Positions 43,168 to 53,449 are shown, numbered from the stretch's first letter. The stretch: 64,000 nt of DNA from Maribacter algicola (GCF_003933245.1 NZ_QUSX01000001.1:1426001-1490000), one strand, 5' to 3'. The notes: generated by a model from the sequence alone, not told the origin. A program made the numbers and translations.

Positions 43168-46161
43168 TTAGAATGTAAAATTGATACCTAGGGAAAAAGT
43201 TGTAATAGATGGGTATTTGTCCCGTTCATCATTACCGGGAGCCAATCCTTCCCTATTCACTTCGGGGTCAATACCCTTGTAGTCCGTAATGGTGGCCAAG
43301 TTCAGGCCAGAAGCATAGATCCGGAAGGTTTCTGCAAATTTAATGGCATCTTTCGGTAAGGTGTACCCGAGGGTAACGTTATCTATTTTAAGAAAATCGC
43401 CATCCTCTACATAGTAGCTTACAAAACGCTGCACATCTTGTAGTTCTGTCTTACCATAGACAAGATCATAGGCAGAATCCAAGGTATTGTAACTAACGGT
43501 TGGGTTTTCATAGAACATACGCGAAAAGTTGAGTATTTGATAATCCAGGGCACCCCTTAAGTTTAACATCAAATCCCAATTTTTGTAGCTAAGGGTATTG
43601 TTCCAGCTATAGTAGGCTTTTGGTAATCCGTTCCCTAAAACTTGTCGGTCGTCCGTAGTAGCTTCGGTAGCAGGTACCAGTGACCCGTCCGGTCGTTCAA
43701 TGATCCAAATGCCGTCATCTGTTATGTCCACACTTTTAAGGCCAAAGAAATTACCTATAGGTTGCCCTTCCTGAACCCTATGGGTGCTTATTTGTATAGG
43801 CTCACCGGTATATCCTTGATCAAAGAAATCGTTGGTCAATTGAAAGGCGTCATTGGAAAGTGAAACAATTTCGTTGGTATTGGTTGAATAGGTCAGGTTT
43901 GCCGTCCAATTAAAATTTTCCGTTTGTACCGGAGTAACGTTCAACAAGAATTCAAGCCCCGTATTTTTTATCTCTGCAACGTTGGCCGCAATGGTTCCAA
44001 AAAAGTATGGAGGTGTTGGCACGCTATAATTGAACAAGGCATCTTTAGTGGTTCTATTATAATAATCGATAGATCCGTTTATACGACCGTCAAGAATGCC
44101 AAAATCAAGACCAACGTTGAACTCTTCCTTCTTTTCCCATCTCAAATCTGGGTTTGCGTTTCGTGATGGCACCAACTCCCTTACCCATTGCCCATTGTTC
44201 AAAAAGTAAGATCCATAGGTTAGGCCACTCAATGCTTGATAATTGGCACCGGCATTAATACCCGTTACCCCAAAACCGGTTCTTAATTTAAGATTTGATA
44301 ACCAGTCCCAATCTTCTGCAAAGGATTCTTGATCTATACGCCAACCCAATGAAATACCCGGAAAATTACCCCATTTGTTATCCTCGCCAAAGCGAGACGA
44401 ACCTTCACGCCGTATACTTGCCATTAGAAGATAACGGTCATCATAGTTATAGGTTACCCTAGAAAAGAATGCAATCAACTTATCCGAGTTTTTGTAGCTC
44501 CCCATGCCAGCTTCTCCCAATTGCAAACCTTGTCCACTTCCTAAATTGTTATACGTAAACCCATCTGTAGGGAAACGACGATTGGTGGCATAGAAACCTT
44601 CATTGGTATTATCCTCATAATTATAACCCACCAAACCGGTCACTTTATGTTTTCCAAAGGTATTGTCATAATCTAAGGTAAATTGGCCGTAGTTGCCCAC
44701 ATAGTCATCCGTACCTCTAGACGCATATCCTTCTTGTCCGTTCTTTGTAGTGGAAACATGGTTTTTGGTTTGATAAAAGCCGCGAATGTTAGACTCACCT
44801 TTACGGGTATATAGCCCTTTAAGGGTAACATGATCGCCAAAATCATAGCTTAATGAAAAATCAAACCTAGTATTCCTTAGTTTGTTTTCCCCAATTGTTT
44901 CTTCAATGTAACCTACAGGGTTATCATAGAAATATACATCCCTTTCGTACCAATTGCCGTCCACGTCCCGTACCGGTTCCGTAGGGTTTCTAATAACGGC
45001 CTGTCTATAGATGTAAGGGTTAAAGCTAGTGCCGTCTCCTAAGGCATTGTACATTTGTTCACTTAATATAATACCCACATTGGCCTTTAATCGGTTATCG
45101 AACATGGCATGGTTGCCACTTACCCTTGCCGTATATTTTTCGCTATTGGATTTTAGAAAAATACCTTCTAGGTCACGATAGTTCAAGGATGCGGTCATAT
45201 TAGAAGTAGCGTTACCACCCCTAAAGATGAGATTGTGTACTTGACTATAGGCATCTCGTGTTATTTCATCCACCCAATCTGTATTGGAGCCAAAATCCTC
45301 CAAATTTGCCCCGTTGAATGTGTAACCTTCGTCAAATTTCTGCCTTAGTTCGTCCGCATTTAAAAAGTTCAACCTATTTGCTATGCTCGAGATAGACATG
45401 TAACCATTGTATTCTATGGTAGACTTCATGTCATTGTTTCCTTTTTTCGTTGTAATTATAATTACCCCATTGGTACCACGGGTTCCGTAAATGGCCGTTG
45501 CGGAACCATCTTTCAACACATCTATAGAAGCAATATCTTCCGGTGCCACTGTATTCAGGCTTCCGGGAACGCCGTCAACCAATACTAAAGGATTTGTGCC
45601 CCCTAGAATAGAGGAAGTACCCCTTAAGCTAATCTGTGTTCCTTCGGTTGGATCTCCAGAAGGAGCAGATACGGATAAGCCGGCTACCTTACCCTGTATA
45701 AGTTGTGCGGCATCCTTAACATTGCCCTGTACAAAATCTTCTGATTTGACCGTAGCGACGGAGCTGGTTACATCTGCACGTTTTTGTGTTCCATAGCCTA
45801 TTACTACAACCTCAGAAAGTTGTTCCAAATCTTCTTGTAGTACTACGTTTACGGTAGATGAATTTGCAGGGATTTCGGTAGTTTTAAAACCCAAATACGA
45901 AAAAACCAATATGGCATCTGCTTTAGTAGTGGTCATCGTATAATCTCCATCAAAATCAGATACCACACCGTTTGTGGTGTTTTTTTCCATAACGGTAGCC
46001 CCGGAGATCGGTATACCTTGCTGATCTGTGATAGTTCCGGAAACTTCCTGCTGGGCAAGGGCCACCTGAACAATCAAAAAGCAAAGGCTGGATAACAGTG
46101 GTCTTTTTGTGAGACAATTTGGTCCCCAAAGAATTTTTGGTAGTAATTTGATCATCTTCAT
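43168..46161 (-). CDS. SusC/RagA family TonB-linked outer membrane transporter
   Basis: A 997-residue outer-membrane transporter. Order: signal region (residues 15-37), CarboxypepD-like domain (VSGTITDQQGIPISGATVMEKNTTNGVVSDFDG, about 40-115), TonB box-like VVVIGYGTQKR, plug with the signature GVPGSLNTVAPEDIASIDVLKDGSATAIYGTRGTNGVIIITTK, then the 22-strand barrel to a terminal Phe. The length is normal for SusC. It imports oligosaccharides with TonB energy and is paired with the SusD gene 11 bases downstream. An alternative start at Met3 makes no difference to function. Confidence 0.96.
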   Translation of the reverse strand: MKMIKLLPKILWGPNCLTKRPLLSSLCFLIVQVALAQQEVSGTITDQQGIPISGATVMEKNTTNGVVSDFDGDYTMTTTKADAILVFSYLGFKTTEIPANSSTVNVVLQEDLEQLSEVVVIGYGTQKRADVTSSVATVKSEDFVQGNVKDAAQLIQGKVAGLSVSAPSGDPTEGTQISLRGTSSILGGTNPLVLVDGVPGSLNTVAPEDIASIDVLKDGSATAIYGTRGTNGVIIITTKKGNNDMKSTIEYNGYMSISSIANRLNFLNADELRQKFDEGYTFNGANLEDFGSNTDWVDEITRDAYSQVHNLIFRGGNATSNMTASLNYRDLEGIFLKSNSEKYTARVSGNHAMFDNRLKANVGIILSEQMYNALGDGTSFNPYIYRQAVIRNPTEPVRDVDGNWYERDVYFYDNPVGYIEETIGENKLRNTRFDFSLSYDFGDHVTLKGLYTRKGESNIRGFYQTKNHVSTTKNGQEGYASRGTDDYVGNYGQFTLDYDNTFGKHKVTGLVGYNYEDNTNEGFYATNRRFPTDGFTYNNLGSGQGLQLGEAGMGSYKNSDKLIAFFSRVTYNYDDRYLLMASIRREGSSRFGEDNKWGNFPGISLGWRIDQESFAEDWDWLSNLKLRTGFGVTGINAGANYQALSGLTYGSYFLNNGQWVRELVPSRNANPDLRWEKKEEFNVGLDFGILDGRINGSIDYYNRTTKDALFNYSVPTPPYFFGTIAANVAEIKNTGLEFLLNVTPVQTENFNWTANLTYSTNTNEIVSLSNDAFQLTNDFFDQGYTGEPIQISTHRVQEGQPIGNFFGLKSVDITDDGIWIIERPDGSLVPATEATTDDRQVLGNGLPKAYYSWNNTLSYKNWDLMLNLRGALDYQILNFSRMFYENPTVSYNTLDSAYDLVYGKTELQDVQRFVSYYVEDGDFLKIDNVTLGYTLPKDAIKFAETFRIYASGLNLATITDYKGIDPEVNREGLAPGNDERDKYPSITTFSLGINFTF

Positions 46162-46439
46162 AATACGTTGTTGTTTGGATTGTTTGTTGTAAAATGCGTT
46201 ATATTCTAACGTAAGAATTACGAAAAATTTATTAAACGTATATTTTACACTTGTAAACTTAATTATTATATCAACTGTACTTTTTTATATAATTATCCTG
46301 TTCTTATACTATATTATCCATATGGGGATTTAATAGAATTGGAAAGGATAAAATGAACCATTTTATTAATAAAATATATGAGAAGTGGATTTATAAAGAA
46401 AACTCAGAATTAGGGGGGCAAAATGAATTTCTAGGGGAA
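46162..46439. other. susC upstream region with a small palindrome
   Basis: About 280 AT-rich bases between the susC start and the thiolase remnant. CGTTA-TATTC-TAACG (46197-46211), about 36 bases upstream of susC, is a possible operator. No clean -7/-33 promoter was found. Confidence 0.4.
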
Positions 46440-47048
46440 GCGATTTGTCTGGTTAAAATTCCATAACGAAAAGGAGACCCCATTATCGTAAGTCAAGATG
46501 AATTCATAAGACCGAGTATAACGGTAGAAAAATTAGCCACTTTAAGAACCGTTTTCAAAAAAGATGGAACGGTAACTACAGGTAATGCATCAGGATTAAA
46601 TGATAGTGTGGCAGCAATGTTAGTTGTTTCAGATGATGCCTTGATAAATTACAATCTCACGCCAAAAGCTAGAATAGTAGCTTCAGCTGTATTGGGTGTA
46701 GAACCAAAAATAATGGATATTGGTCCTGTGTACGCCACAAGAAAAGTCTTTGCAAAAGCAGGCTTGGAATTAAAGGACATGGATGTACTGGAATTTAACG
46801 AGGCCTTTTCCGCTAAAGCACTAGCCTGTATACGAGAGTTAGGTTTAGCAGATGATGACCCAAGAATAAACCCTAACGGCGGAGCAATCGCTATCGGTCA
46901 TCCTTTAGGAATGTCCGGCACAAGAATACTTCAAGAGGCATCTAACGAATTAATTCGCTCCGGAGGAAAATACGATTTGGCTACCATGTGTGTTGGTGTA
47001 GGCATGGGGTATGCCACTCTTATTCAACGTATATTATACAGCATATAA
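46440..47048 (+). pseudogene. C-terminal remnant of an acetyl-CoA/3-oxoadipyl-CoA thiolase
   Basis: A GTG at 46608 opens a 146-residue frame that covers only the C-terminal part of a thiolase. The same frame continues upstream as thiolase sequence (RKGDPIIVSQDEFIRPSITVEKLATLRTVF) until a TAA at 46464-46466, which stands where homologues have Gln in IPQRKGDP. Before it, EAICLVKIP is weakly thiolase-like. The remnant keeps the catalytic His (GGAIAIGHPLGMSGTRIL) and Cys (MCVGVGMGY), but the N-terminal active-site cysteine and half of the fold are missing. The DDDPRINPNGG pattern suggests the PcaF/PaaJ branch. It has no function as it stands. Confidence 0.8.
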
Positions 47049-47090
47049 AGTGCATATTCATTACTTTTATAATTGAGTATGCGCTTTTTT
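47047..47090 (+). terminator. terminator after the thiolase remnant
   Basis: A 14-bp stem with two G-U pairs (arms 47047-47060 and 47074-47087), followed by T residues, overlaps the remnant's stop codon and lies 5 bases before the end of the convergent sugar transporter gene. Confidence 0.75.
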
Positions 47091-47094
47091 TGAA

Positions 47095-48411
47095 TTATTT
47101 TCCGCTAAGTTTTTTACTTAATTCTTCTAAAGAAACCCCTTTTGTCTCCGGCATCATGAAATGTACCCAAACCAATTGTAAAACCATCATAAACGCAAAG
47201 AAAAGGAATACGGTACCTGCGCCAATGGTTGAGAACAGGAACGGTACTGCCGCCGGAATGGCCGCAGCCAATATCCAGTGTACGGAACTACCAAACGCTT
47301 GACCGCTACCCCTTAAATGATTGGGGAATATTTCCGAAATAAAGACCCAAATGACACTGCCCTGGCCAATAGCGTGCGAGGCTATGAACACGAACAAAAA
47401 TATAGGAACGGCCATACCCTGCCATTCAAAGAAAAATGCACAGGCTACAAGGGATAACGATACAATATAGCCAAGAGAACCAATATACATTAATTGCTTA
47501 CGTCCTAACCTATCTATTAAATTGATGCCCAATAAGGTAAATAGCATGTTGGTTACCCCAATACCCACACTACTCAATAAAGCTGTACTTTCACCAAGAC
47601 CGGCCTCCTCAAATATTCTTGGGGCGTAGTATAAAAACGCGTTGATACCAGAAACCTGGTTAAAAAATGCAATAAGAAAAGCCAATATCAACGGAAAACG
47701 ATATTTCTTCATAAAAATGGATTCTCCAACTTCCGTTTCATTGTCATCTTGCTGTATAAGTCTGATCGCTTCATCAACATCTTGATCAGGATTGACCATT
47801 TTCAATACCTTACGTGCCTCATCGGTTCGTCCTTGGGTTATCAACCAACGGGGACTTTTGGGTACGGTCAAAACAAACAACGTATAGATTATGGCCGGAA
47901 TGCCTTCTACACCAACCATCCATCTCCAAGAGTTTTCGCCCAATCCGCTAAGCATATAGTTAGAAAGAAATGCGATAAGAATACCGAATACCAAACTGAA
48001 TTGATAAAACCCAACTAATTTTCCACGGCTATTGGCAGGAGAAATTTCAGAAATGTAGGCAGGTGCTGCAATGGTTGAAACCCCAACACCAATACCTCCA
48101 ATAAACCTAAAAATGGCAAAGGTTATTGGGTCATTAGCCAAGGCAGAGCCAATGGCGGAAACACTGAATAGGATACCGATCCAAATTAATGTATTTTTTC
48201 TTCCAAATTTATTGGTGGGTATTCCTGCAAACAATGCACCAAGAACAGTACCCCAAAGGGCACTCGAAATAACCACCCAACCATGAAAGGAGTCAGAGCT
48301 ATCCCAAAGCACCTGTAATTTTTTATCGGCACCAGAAATAACGACCGTATCGAAACCAAATAGAAACCCTGCCAACGCAGCGGTTATGGACCATAGTACA
48401 ATTTTGTTCAT
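47095..48411 (-). CDS. sugar porter family MFS transporter (XylE/AraE-like)
   Basis: A 438-residue inner-membrane sugar:H+ symporter with 12 helices. Sugar-porter signatures are present: RFIGGIGVGVSTIAAPAYISEISPANSRGKLVGF, VPKSPRWLITQGR, FFNQVSGINAFLYYAPRIFEEAG and the ending PETKGVSLEEL. XylE- and AraE-type members carry pentoses or hexoses. Within the locus it would carry the monosaccharide freed from the glycan, with arabinose as the inferred substrate, across the inner membrane. It has a long upstream gap to the divergent SDR gene. Confidence 0.92.
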   Translation of the reverse strand: MNKIVLWSITAALAGFLFGFDTVVISGADKKLQVLWDSSDSFHGWVVISSALWGTVLGALFAGIPTNKFGRKNTLIWIGILFSVSAIGSALANDPITFAIFRFIGGIGVGVSTIAAPAYISEISPANSRGKLVGFYQFSLVFGILIAFLSNYMLSGLGENSWRWMVGVEGIPAIIYTLFVLTVPKSPRWLITQGRTDEARKVLKMVNPDQDVDEAIRLIQQDDNETEVGESIFMKKYRFPLILAFLIAFFNQVSGINAFLYYAPRIFEEAGLGESTALLSSVGIGVTNMLFTLLGINLIDRLGRKQLMYIGSLGYIVSLSLVACAFFFEWQGMAVPIFLFVFIASHAIGQGSVIWVFISEIFPNHLRGSGQAFGSSVHWILAAAIPAAVPFLFSTIGAGTVFLFFAFMMVLQLVWVHFMMPETKGVSLEELSKKLSGK

Positions 48412-48515
48412 TTCTCCAAAATTTAAAACTTTTAAATATAGTAAATCAAAACCGTTAAATGTTTACCCATATCCGCTACTTTAAAGCAAATAGATTTATA
48501 ATTTTGTAAAAAAAA

Positions 48516-49226
48516 ATGAAAGACTTAAAAAGCAAGGTGGTTTATATCACCGGAGGTACAAAAGGAATTGGATTGGGAGTTGCCAAAACACTATTGGACG
48601 CAGGGATGAGAGTGGCCATTAGCGGTAGGTCAAATACCAGTGTAGAAGAGGGCATCAAAAGCCTTGACAGTAATCGAGCATTTGGCATTGTTTCCGATGT
48701 TTGCACTATTGAGGATGAAGTGAATGCCGTAAAAAAAGTTGTTGAGAAATGGGGGCAATTGGATATTGTACTCGCAAATGCTGGTGTTGGCAATTTTGCC
48801 CCTATTGATGAAATGACTGATGAACAGTGGCATCAAATGATCGACACCAATCTTAATGGGGTATTTCACACCTTAAAGGCCTCTGTCGAGGAACTTAAAA
48901 AGACCAAGGGATATTACATGACATTGGCCAGTTTGGCAGGAACCAATTTTTTTGCATCCGGGGCAGGATATAATGCTTCCAAGTTTGGGGTGGTTGGTTT
49001 TACACAGGCGGCTATGTTAGATTTGAGGAAATATGATATAAAGGTTACAACTATAATGCCAGGTTCCGTGGCAACACATTTCAACAACCATGTCCCTGAT
49101 GATTCCGATGCTTGGAAGATACAACCGGAGGACATAGGGCAACTTGTGTTGGATCTATTAAAAATGCATCCAAGGACGTTGCCCAGTAAAATTGAGGTAC
49201 GGCCTACGAGACCCGATAAAAAGTAA
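48516..49226 (+). CDS. short-chain dehydrogenase/reductase (SDR)
   Basis: A 236-residue NAD(P)-dependent oxidoreductase of the classical SDR type. The cofactor loop is TGGTKGIG (residues about 12-19), followed by the NAG motif (LANAGVG) and the catalytic Tyr-x3-Lys in GAGYNASKFGV with the Ser in LASLAG preceding it. Substrate cannot be predicted; a sugar, sugar alcohol or 3-oxoacyl substrate is possible. It is divergent from the sugar transporter and convergent with the AddB-like gene, whose stop codon begins 2 bases away. Confidence 0.9.
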   Translation: MKDLKSKVVYITGGTKGIGLGVAKTLLDAGMRVAISGRSNTSVEEGIKSLDSNRAFGIVSDVCTIEDEVNAVKKVVEKWGQLDIVLANAGVGNFAPIDEMTDEQWHQMIDTNLNGVFHTLKASVEELKKTKGYYMTLASLAGTNFFASGAGYNASKFGVVGFTQAAMLDLRKYDIKVTTIMPGSVATHFNNHVPDDSDAWKIQPEDIGQLVLDLLKMHPRTLPSKIEVRPTRPDKK

Positions 49227-49227
49227 G

Positions 49228-51972
49228 CTATATTTCCTTTTCCAGGAAAGGAATAGTTGGATTTAGGATTTCTTCCATTAAACCATACAGTAATTTTTCA
49301 AACTCCAGCATAACTTCCCTGTCTATGACAGGGTTCTTTTTTGTGTCACGGGGAGACGTTTTTTTGTAAAAAAGCATCAATCCCTCTTTCAAATTCTTTA
49401 TACTGAATATTCCCGCATTTATTGCCTCCGTAGGCATTTGGTTAAGGAACATATAGGAATAGCAGAGTAATTGAAAGGCCTTGCTGTAGTCATAGGATTC
49501 GGTGAGATTTTGCCAATCGATTATTTCAAGGTGTCGTTTTTCTACTTTTCCGGTTTTATAGTCGATAATTCGGGTCACACCGTCACAAATATCTATCCGG
49601 TCAAGTTTTCCCTTAAGTATTACTGGTTTGTTTGAATTGGGCAGGACTATTTCAATATTAAGTTTCTTTTCCAAACCGATAATTTTTGTGCTGTGCGTCT
49701 TAAGCTCTTCAATTTCATTATTTAAAAAATTCTCGATGTAGCGTACCACAACATTATAGGCAATTAGGTTTTTGCCACTAACGTAGGCACCGTCCAGGTA
49801 GGTTTTCTGAAAATTTTTATGCACGATTGCTTTTATGGATTCCTTTGATTGGATAAGTTGTTCACGCTCTATTTCTTTATTTAAAAAAGGGATGTAAAGT
49901 TCCTCAAGCGTATCATGAATTACGGTACCCATCGTATTGGCAGCAATATTCTCTTCAACATCTTCCGTTTCATTGATGCCTAATAGATTCTGTTTGTAAA
50001 AATCGATAGGATTTCGAATGTAATTACTTAGTGAGCTGGGGGAAAAGCCCTTACTGGCATATTGGTCCAAAAGGTCAATAAGCTTTTGACTCTTATGTAT
50101 TGTTTTTGGACGATTGTCTAGTTCCTGAATTTTTGGTGTCGCTATTTTTTCAGTGATGTCCGTTCTGTTTTCATCCGTAAGCAATTGGGTAATCAGTCTA
50201 CTTTTTTCCCCACCTTCTAGAACATCCGGTTCCGTATTATAGATCAAATAAATATTCTTTGCCCTTTGTAAAAGGCGATAAAAGTGATATGTATATACGG
50301 CATCCTTTTCCTTAAAGGTGGGTAGCCCGAATTCATTTTTTAAATCGAATGGTATGAAGGAGTTGTTCGATTTCCCTGATGGTAGTATTCCTTCATTGAC
50401 CGAGGTGAGGATTACCGTTTCAAAATCCAGGTTCCTGCTTTCCAACATTCCCATGATTTGAAGTCCATCCATTGGGTCACCTTGAAAATCTAGCGTTTCG
50501 GACGAAATTAATTGACGAAAAAGGTTCTTTAAGCTTTTTAGGGAATTCATATATTTATATTCCACCATCAATTCTTTTATTTGGTTCAGAATTGTATGAA
50601 TCTTAAAAAGTTGTTCAAGTGCTAAATAATCTTCTTTTTTTTCGAAAATCAATTTAAGATGTAGTATCAATGACGAACATTGTTCAACAAATAAGAGCGG
50701 TGATTCGTATTTAAAAAATAACTTTCCTAATGTTGGCTGAGAGTAATCAGGAAATTTTAAAAGTTCCTTATCCGAAATATAGATCCAATTTTTTTCATTA
50801 AGAAGTGATGTCAGTTCTCCCACCTCTAGTGTATCTTCTTGAAATAGAATTACCGTAAACGGATTGTTTAAAAGTGCCCTAAAGTCCTTATAGAACCATC
50901 CCTTGTTTGATTTTGTAAGATGAAGGTCAATTAGGTTCAAGAAATAAGAGGATAAGCCCGATAACTCCAATTTTTGTCCCATGGTAATATTAACGGAGTT
51001 GATTGTTCCCGGAATACTGTTCAAAAGGGGATTTAGTAGGGATTCGTCCCCTAGGACTACGGCTGTTTTTTGTAAGTGTTTGGGGTTTTCATTCTCTAAT
51101 TCATGTAGAATTTTACCCACATATTTTGTTTGGGCTATGTTTTTTGGGGTACCAATAATATGTATACTTTTTAATTGGGTGTAATAATTACTTGTACCTC
51201 TTACTGGGTTTGACCTAAAATACTTCCAATTGGTTATGTGCTTTCTTAGAAATAGTCCGGCATCATGTAATTTGTCCTTAAGGAAGTAATCGTCGAGGTC
51301 CCAAAAGATTTTAGATTTAGGGTCGGTGAGAATTTCCTGAATTATGTTACTTTCTGCCGTATTCAGTGCGTTAAACCCTATAAAAACATGGGCTCTACCT
51401 TCTTTCTGTAAATAATTTGGCATCATCTCAGAGGCTTTTCTATATACAAGCCCCTGATGCCCCAATTGCCTTTCTAATAGATTTGAATTGAATGTTTGGT
51501 AAATATCATGTAACTGATTCCAAAAGTGGAGGTAATTTTTCATTAGTGAAGTCTTATCTTCTCGAAGTGACCAATGATTCAAGTTTTGAATTGCGGACAA
51601 TCCAGAAAATAATTTTTTAGGATCAATAAGATACCTATCTATCTCATTAATATCCTGTAGTAAAGTTTGACCCCAGTTTAAATAGGATTCAAATGCTTCC
51701 TTTTCATAAGTTCCAACGTGGAGATAGGCTTTATATAATTCGAATAGTTGTTGTGTTTGTGAAGCATAGGTCAAACCAGCTATCTTTTCAATGAACCTTT
51801 CAATACTGTATATTTCTGGAGAAATTATGGTTTTACCTGCTTTCCTAGAAAGTATCTTTTTTAAAAATGTACCTGCTCTTTTACTTGGAAGTACATAGAT
51901 ACATTTTTCTATCTCAACTTTTTCGTTGTATAGTTCTTCAATAACCTCTTCGAGAAAGCTCAACATATTCAT
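49228..51972 (-). CDS. AddB-like PD-(D/E)XK nuclease/helicase-fold protein
   Basis: A 914-residue protein. The N-terminal part has degenerate UvrD-like helicase features (YVLPSKRAGTFLKKIL at the start, ETVILTSVNEGILPSGK in the middle). The C-terminal part is a RecB-family nuclease (about 640-900) with the catalytic motif GKLDRIDICDGVTRIIDYKTGKV, which contains the D-x-K acids. This layout is that of AddB or a related subunit pairing with an AddA helicase-nuclease for double-strand break processing. The frame reaches 51993, but that start lies within the ompA terminator; ATG 51972 or 51966 is preferred. The AddA-like gene is at 54691-57792. Confidence 0.83.
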   Translation of the reverse strand: MNMLSFLEEVIEELYNEKVEIEKCIYVLPSKRAGTFLKKILSRKAGKTIISPEIYSIERFIEKIAGLTYASQTQQLFELYKAYLHVGTYEKEAFESYLNWGQTLLQDINEIDRYLIDPKKLFSGLSAIQNLNHWSLREDKTSLMKNYLHFWNQLHDIYQTFNSNLLERQLGHQGLVYRKASEMMPNYLQKEGRAHVFIGFNALNTAESNIIQEILTDPKSKIFWDLDDYFLKDKLHDAGLFLRKHITNWKYFRSNPVRGTSNYYTQLKSIHIIGTPKNIAQTKYVGKILHELENENPKHLQKTAVVLGDESLLNPLLNSIPGTINSVNITMGQKLELSGLSSYFLNLIDLHLTKSNKGWFYKDFRALLNNPFTVILFQEDTLEVGELTSLLNEKNWIYISDKELLKFPDYSQPTLGKLFFKYESPLLFVEQCSSLILHLKLIFEKKEDYLALEQLFKIHTILNQIKELMVEYKYMNSLKSLKNLFRQLISSETLDFQGDPMDGLQIMGMLESRNLDFETVILTSVNEGILPSGKSNNSFIPFDLKNEFGLPTFKEKDAVYTYHFYRLLQRAKNIYLIYNTEPDVLEGGEKSRLITQLLTDENRTDITEKIATPKIQELDNRPKTIHKSQKLIDLLDQYASKGFSPSSLSNYIRNPIDFYKQNLLGINETEDVEENIAANTMGTVIHDTLEELYIPFLNKEIEREQLIQSKESIKAIVHKNFQKTYLDGAYVSGKNLIAYNVVVRYIENFLNNEIEELKTHSTKIIGLEKKLNIEIVLPNSNKPVILKGKLDRIDICDGVTRIIDYKTGKVEKRHLEIIDWQNLTESYDYSKAFQLLCYSYMFLNQMPTEAINAGIFSIKNLKEGLMLFYKKTSPRDTKKNPVIDREVMLEFEKLLYGLMEEILNPTIPFLEKEI

Positions 51973-51979
51973 AAAATTA

Positions 51980-52007
51980 AAAAAGCTCCGCAATTGCGGA
52001 GCTTTTT
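51980..52007 (-). terminator. ompA terminator
   Basis: A perfect 28-base palindrome (arms 51980-51993 and 51994-52007, AGCTCCGCAA/TTGCGGAGCT core) with A/T tails. It lies 36 bases after the ompA stop codon and rules out the longer AddB start at 51993. Confidence 0.9.
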
Positions 52008-52042
52008 ATTTATTAAAACACTTAATGTTTTTATGGGCTAAC

Positions 52043-53389
52043 TTATTTTACTAAGTTAATTTCTACCCTTCTATTTTGAGCTCTACCGGCAGCTGTATTA
52101 TTAGTTGCTATTGGCTTGTCTTCACCATATCCTACAGCTGATAATCTGAACTCTTCAATTCCTTTGTCTACTAAAAATTCTTTTACAGAAAGAGCTCTTG
52201 ACTCAGAAAGACTTTGGTTCAATTTAGCACTACCAACACTGTCAGTGTGTCCTTCTACAGTAAATTTGGCATTAGGATATTCGTTCAAAATTTGGATGAT
52301 ATCTACCATTACGGAAGTGGACTCAGCTTTGATGGAAGACTTACCAGTGTCGAACAAAATAGTTCTAGCGTAGTCGTTCAATTGCTTCTGAACTTCTTCT
52401 GTTACTTCTGGACATCCAGCGTTTGCGACAGTACCAGCAACTTCTGGACACTGATCATCTTTATCAAGAACGCTATCTCCATCAGAATCTGGCCATGGGC
52501 ATCCTTTGTTTTCAGATGGACCTGCTTCATTTGGACATTCATCATCTTTATCGGCAACACCGTCACCATCAGCATCTGGACAACCAGCCAACGCTGCTAA
52601 GCCAGCCTCATTAGGACAAGCATCATCTTTATCGGCAACACCGTCACCATCAGCATCTGGACAACCATTCATTTCTTTGGAACCAGCTTCATTAGGACAG
52701 CTGTCTTTGCTATCTTCTATACCGTCACCATCAGAATCTGGGCATCCGTTGAACGCCTCTAGACCAGCAACTTCTGGACAAGCATCGTCTTTATCATATA
52801 TTCCATCACCGTCAGTATCAGTACCTCCAAATTTAACAGAGATACCAGCTAAGTGTTGAAAATGTTTTACTCCGTAATCCTCGAATGCATGTTTGTACGT
52901 TGATTGCAAAGTTAGGCCAAGGTTTTCTGTAAACCAGAAATTAAGTCCCAAACCACCATTAACGGTACCGGCACCAATCTCATCAACCCAAGTATAACCA
53001 CCACCTACTTCAATAAAAGGCTGGATTACGGTTTCTTTGGTCAGGTTATATTTTATTGTACCATCTATAGCATAGTGAGATAGATCATCAACGCTAACAT
53101 CACCTAGTTTGCTGATTTTGTTTAAGGAACCTCTAGCTCCAATTGAAAAACCATCACCAATACTTTTAGATACTCCTATATAAGAAATAGAAGGAAGGAT
53201 GTTCCAATGATCGTTAACGTTAAAGAATTCATTACCAAAAGAGCTTACGTCACCAGTTGGATATACATCGATGGCGTTTGCCCCGAACTGCACTTGCCAA
53301 GGATTATTCTCGTCTTGCGCTTGTATGTTGTTAAATCCTACTACAAGTAGGGCAACAACCAATAATTTGCTAAGATGTTTCATGTTCAA
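52043..53389 (-). CDS. OmpA family outer membrane protein with TSP type 3 repeats
   Basis: A 448-residue outer-membrane protein. Order: signal peptide ([23 protein letters not shown]), 8-strand beta-barrel (about 25-195), four to five thrombospondin type 3 repeats with the calcium-binding D-x-D-x-D-G pattern ([15 protein letters not shown], then [16 protein letters not shown] and others, 200-325), and a C-terminal OmpA/MotB peptidoglycan-binding domain ([32 protein letters not shown]). It anchors the outer membrane to the wall. It is expressed from its own strong promoter and stops at a strong terminator. Confidence 0.95.
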   Translation of the reverse strand: MNMKHLSKLLVVALLVVGFNNIQAQDENNPWQVQFGANAIDVYPTGDVSSFGNEFFNVNDHWNILPSISYIGVSKSIGDGFSIGARGSLNKISKLGDVSVDDLSHYAIDGTIKYNLTKETVIQPFIEVGGGYTWVDEIGAGTVNGGLGLNFWFTENLGLTLQSTYKHAFEDYGVKHFQHLAGISVKFGGTDTDGDGIYDKDDACPEVAGLEAFNGCPDSDGDGIEDSKDSCPNEAGSKEMNGCPDADGDGVADKDDACPNEAGLAALAGCPDADGDGVADKDDECPNEAGPSENKGCPWPDSDGDSVLDKDDQCPEVAGTVANAGCPEVTEEVQKQLNDYARTILFDTGKSSIKAESTSVMVDIIQILNEYPNAKFTVEGHTDSVGSAKLNQSLSESRALSVKEFLVDKGIEEFRLSAVGYGEDKPIATNNTAAGRAQNRRVEINLVK

Positions 53390-53417
53390 ATTTTTAAGTT
53401 TAAGTGTTTATTAGCTG

Positions 53418-53449
53418 CAAATGTAAGTTGTTAAATATTATTAACAAAA
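53418..53449 (-). promoter_or_regulatory. ompA promoter of the Bacteroidetes type
   Basis: On the minus strand TTTTG (53449-53445) is followed, after exactly 19 bases, by TACATTTG (53425-53418), a perfect TAnnTTTG -7 box, 28 bases before the ompA ATG. This is the clearest promoter in the window and a useful anchor for its promoter grammar. Confidence 0.85.

Noticed and set aside
46608..47048. complete small thiolase-like gene starting at GTG 46608
   Set aside because: The frame covers only the C-terminal part of a thiolase and continues upstream to a stop codon in conserved sequence; it is treated as a pseudogene remnant.
51973..51993. 7-residue N-terminal extension of the AddB-like protein
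   Set aside because: The start codon lies inside the ompA terminator palindrome.
52480..52820. tandem DNA repeats as a mobile or regulatory repeat array
   Set aside because: They are the coding repeats of the thrombospondin type 3 segment of the OmpA protein.
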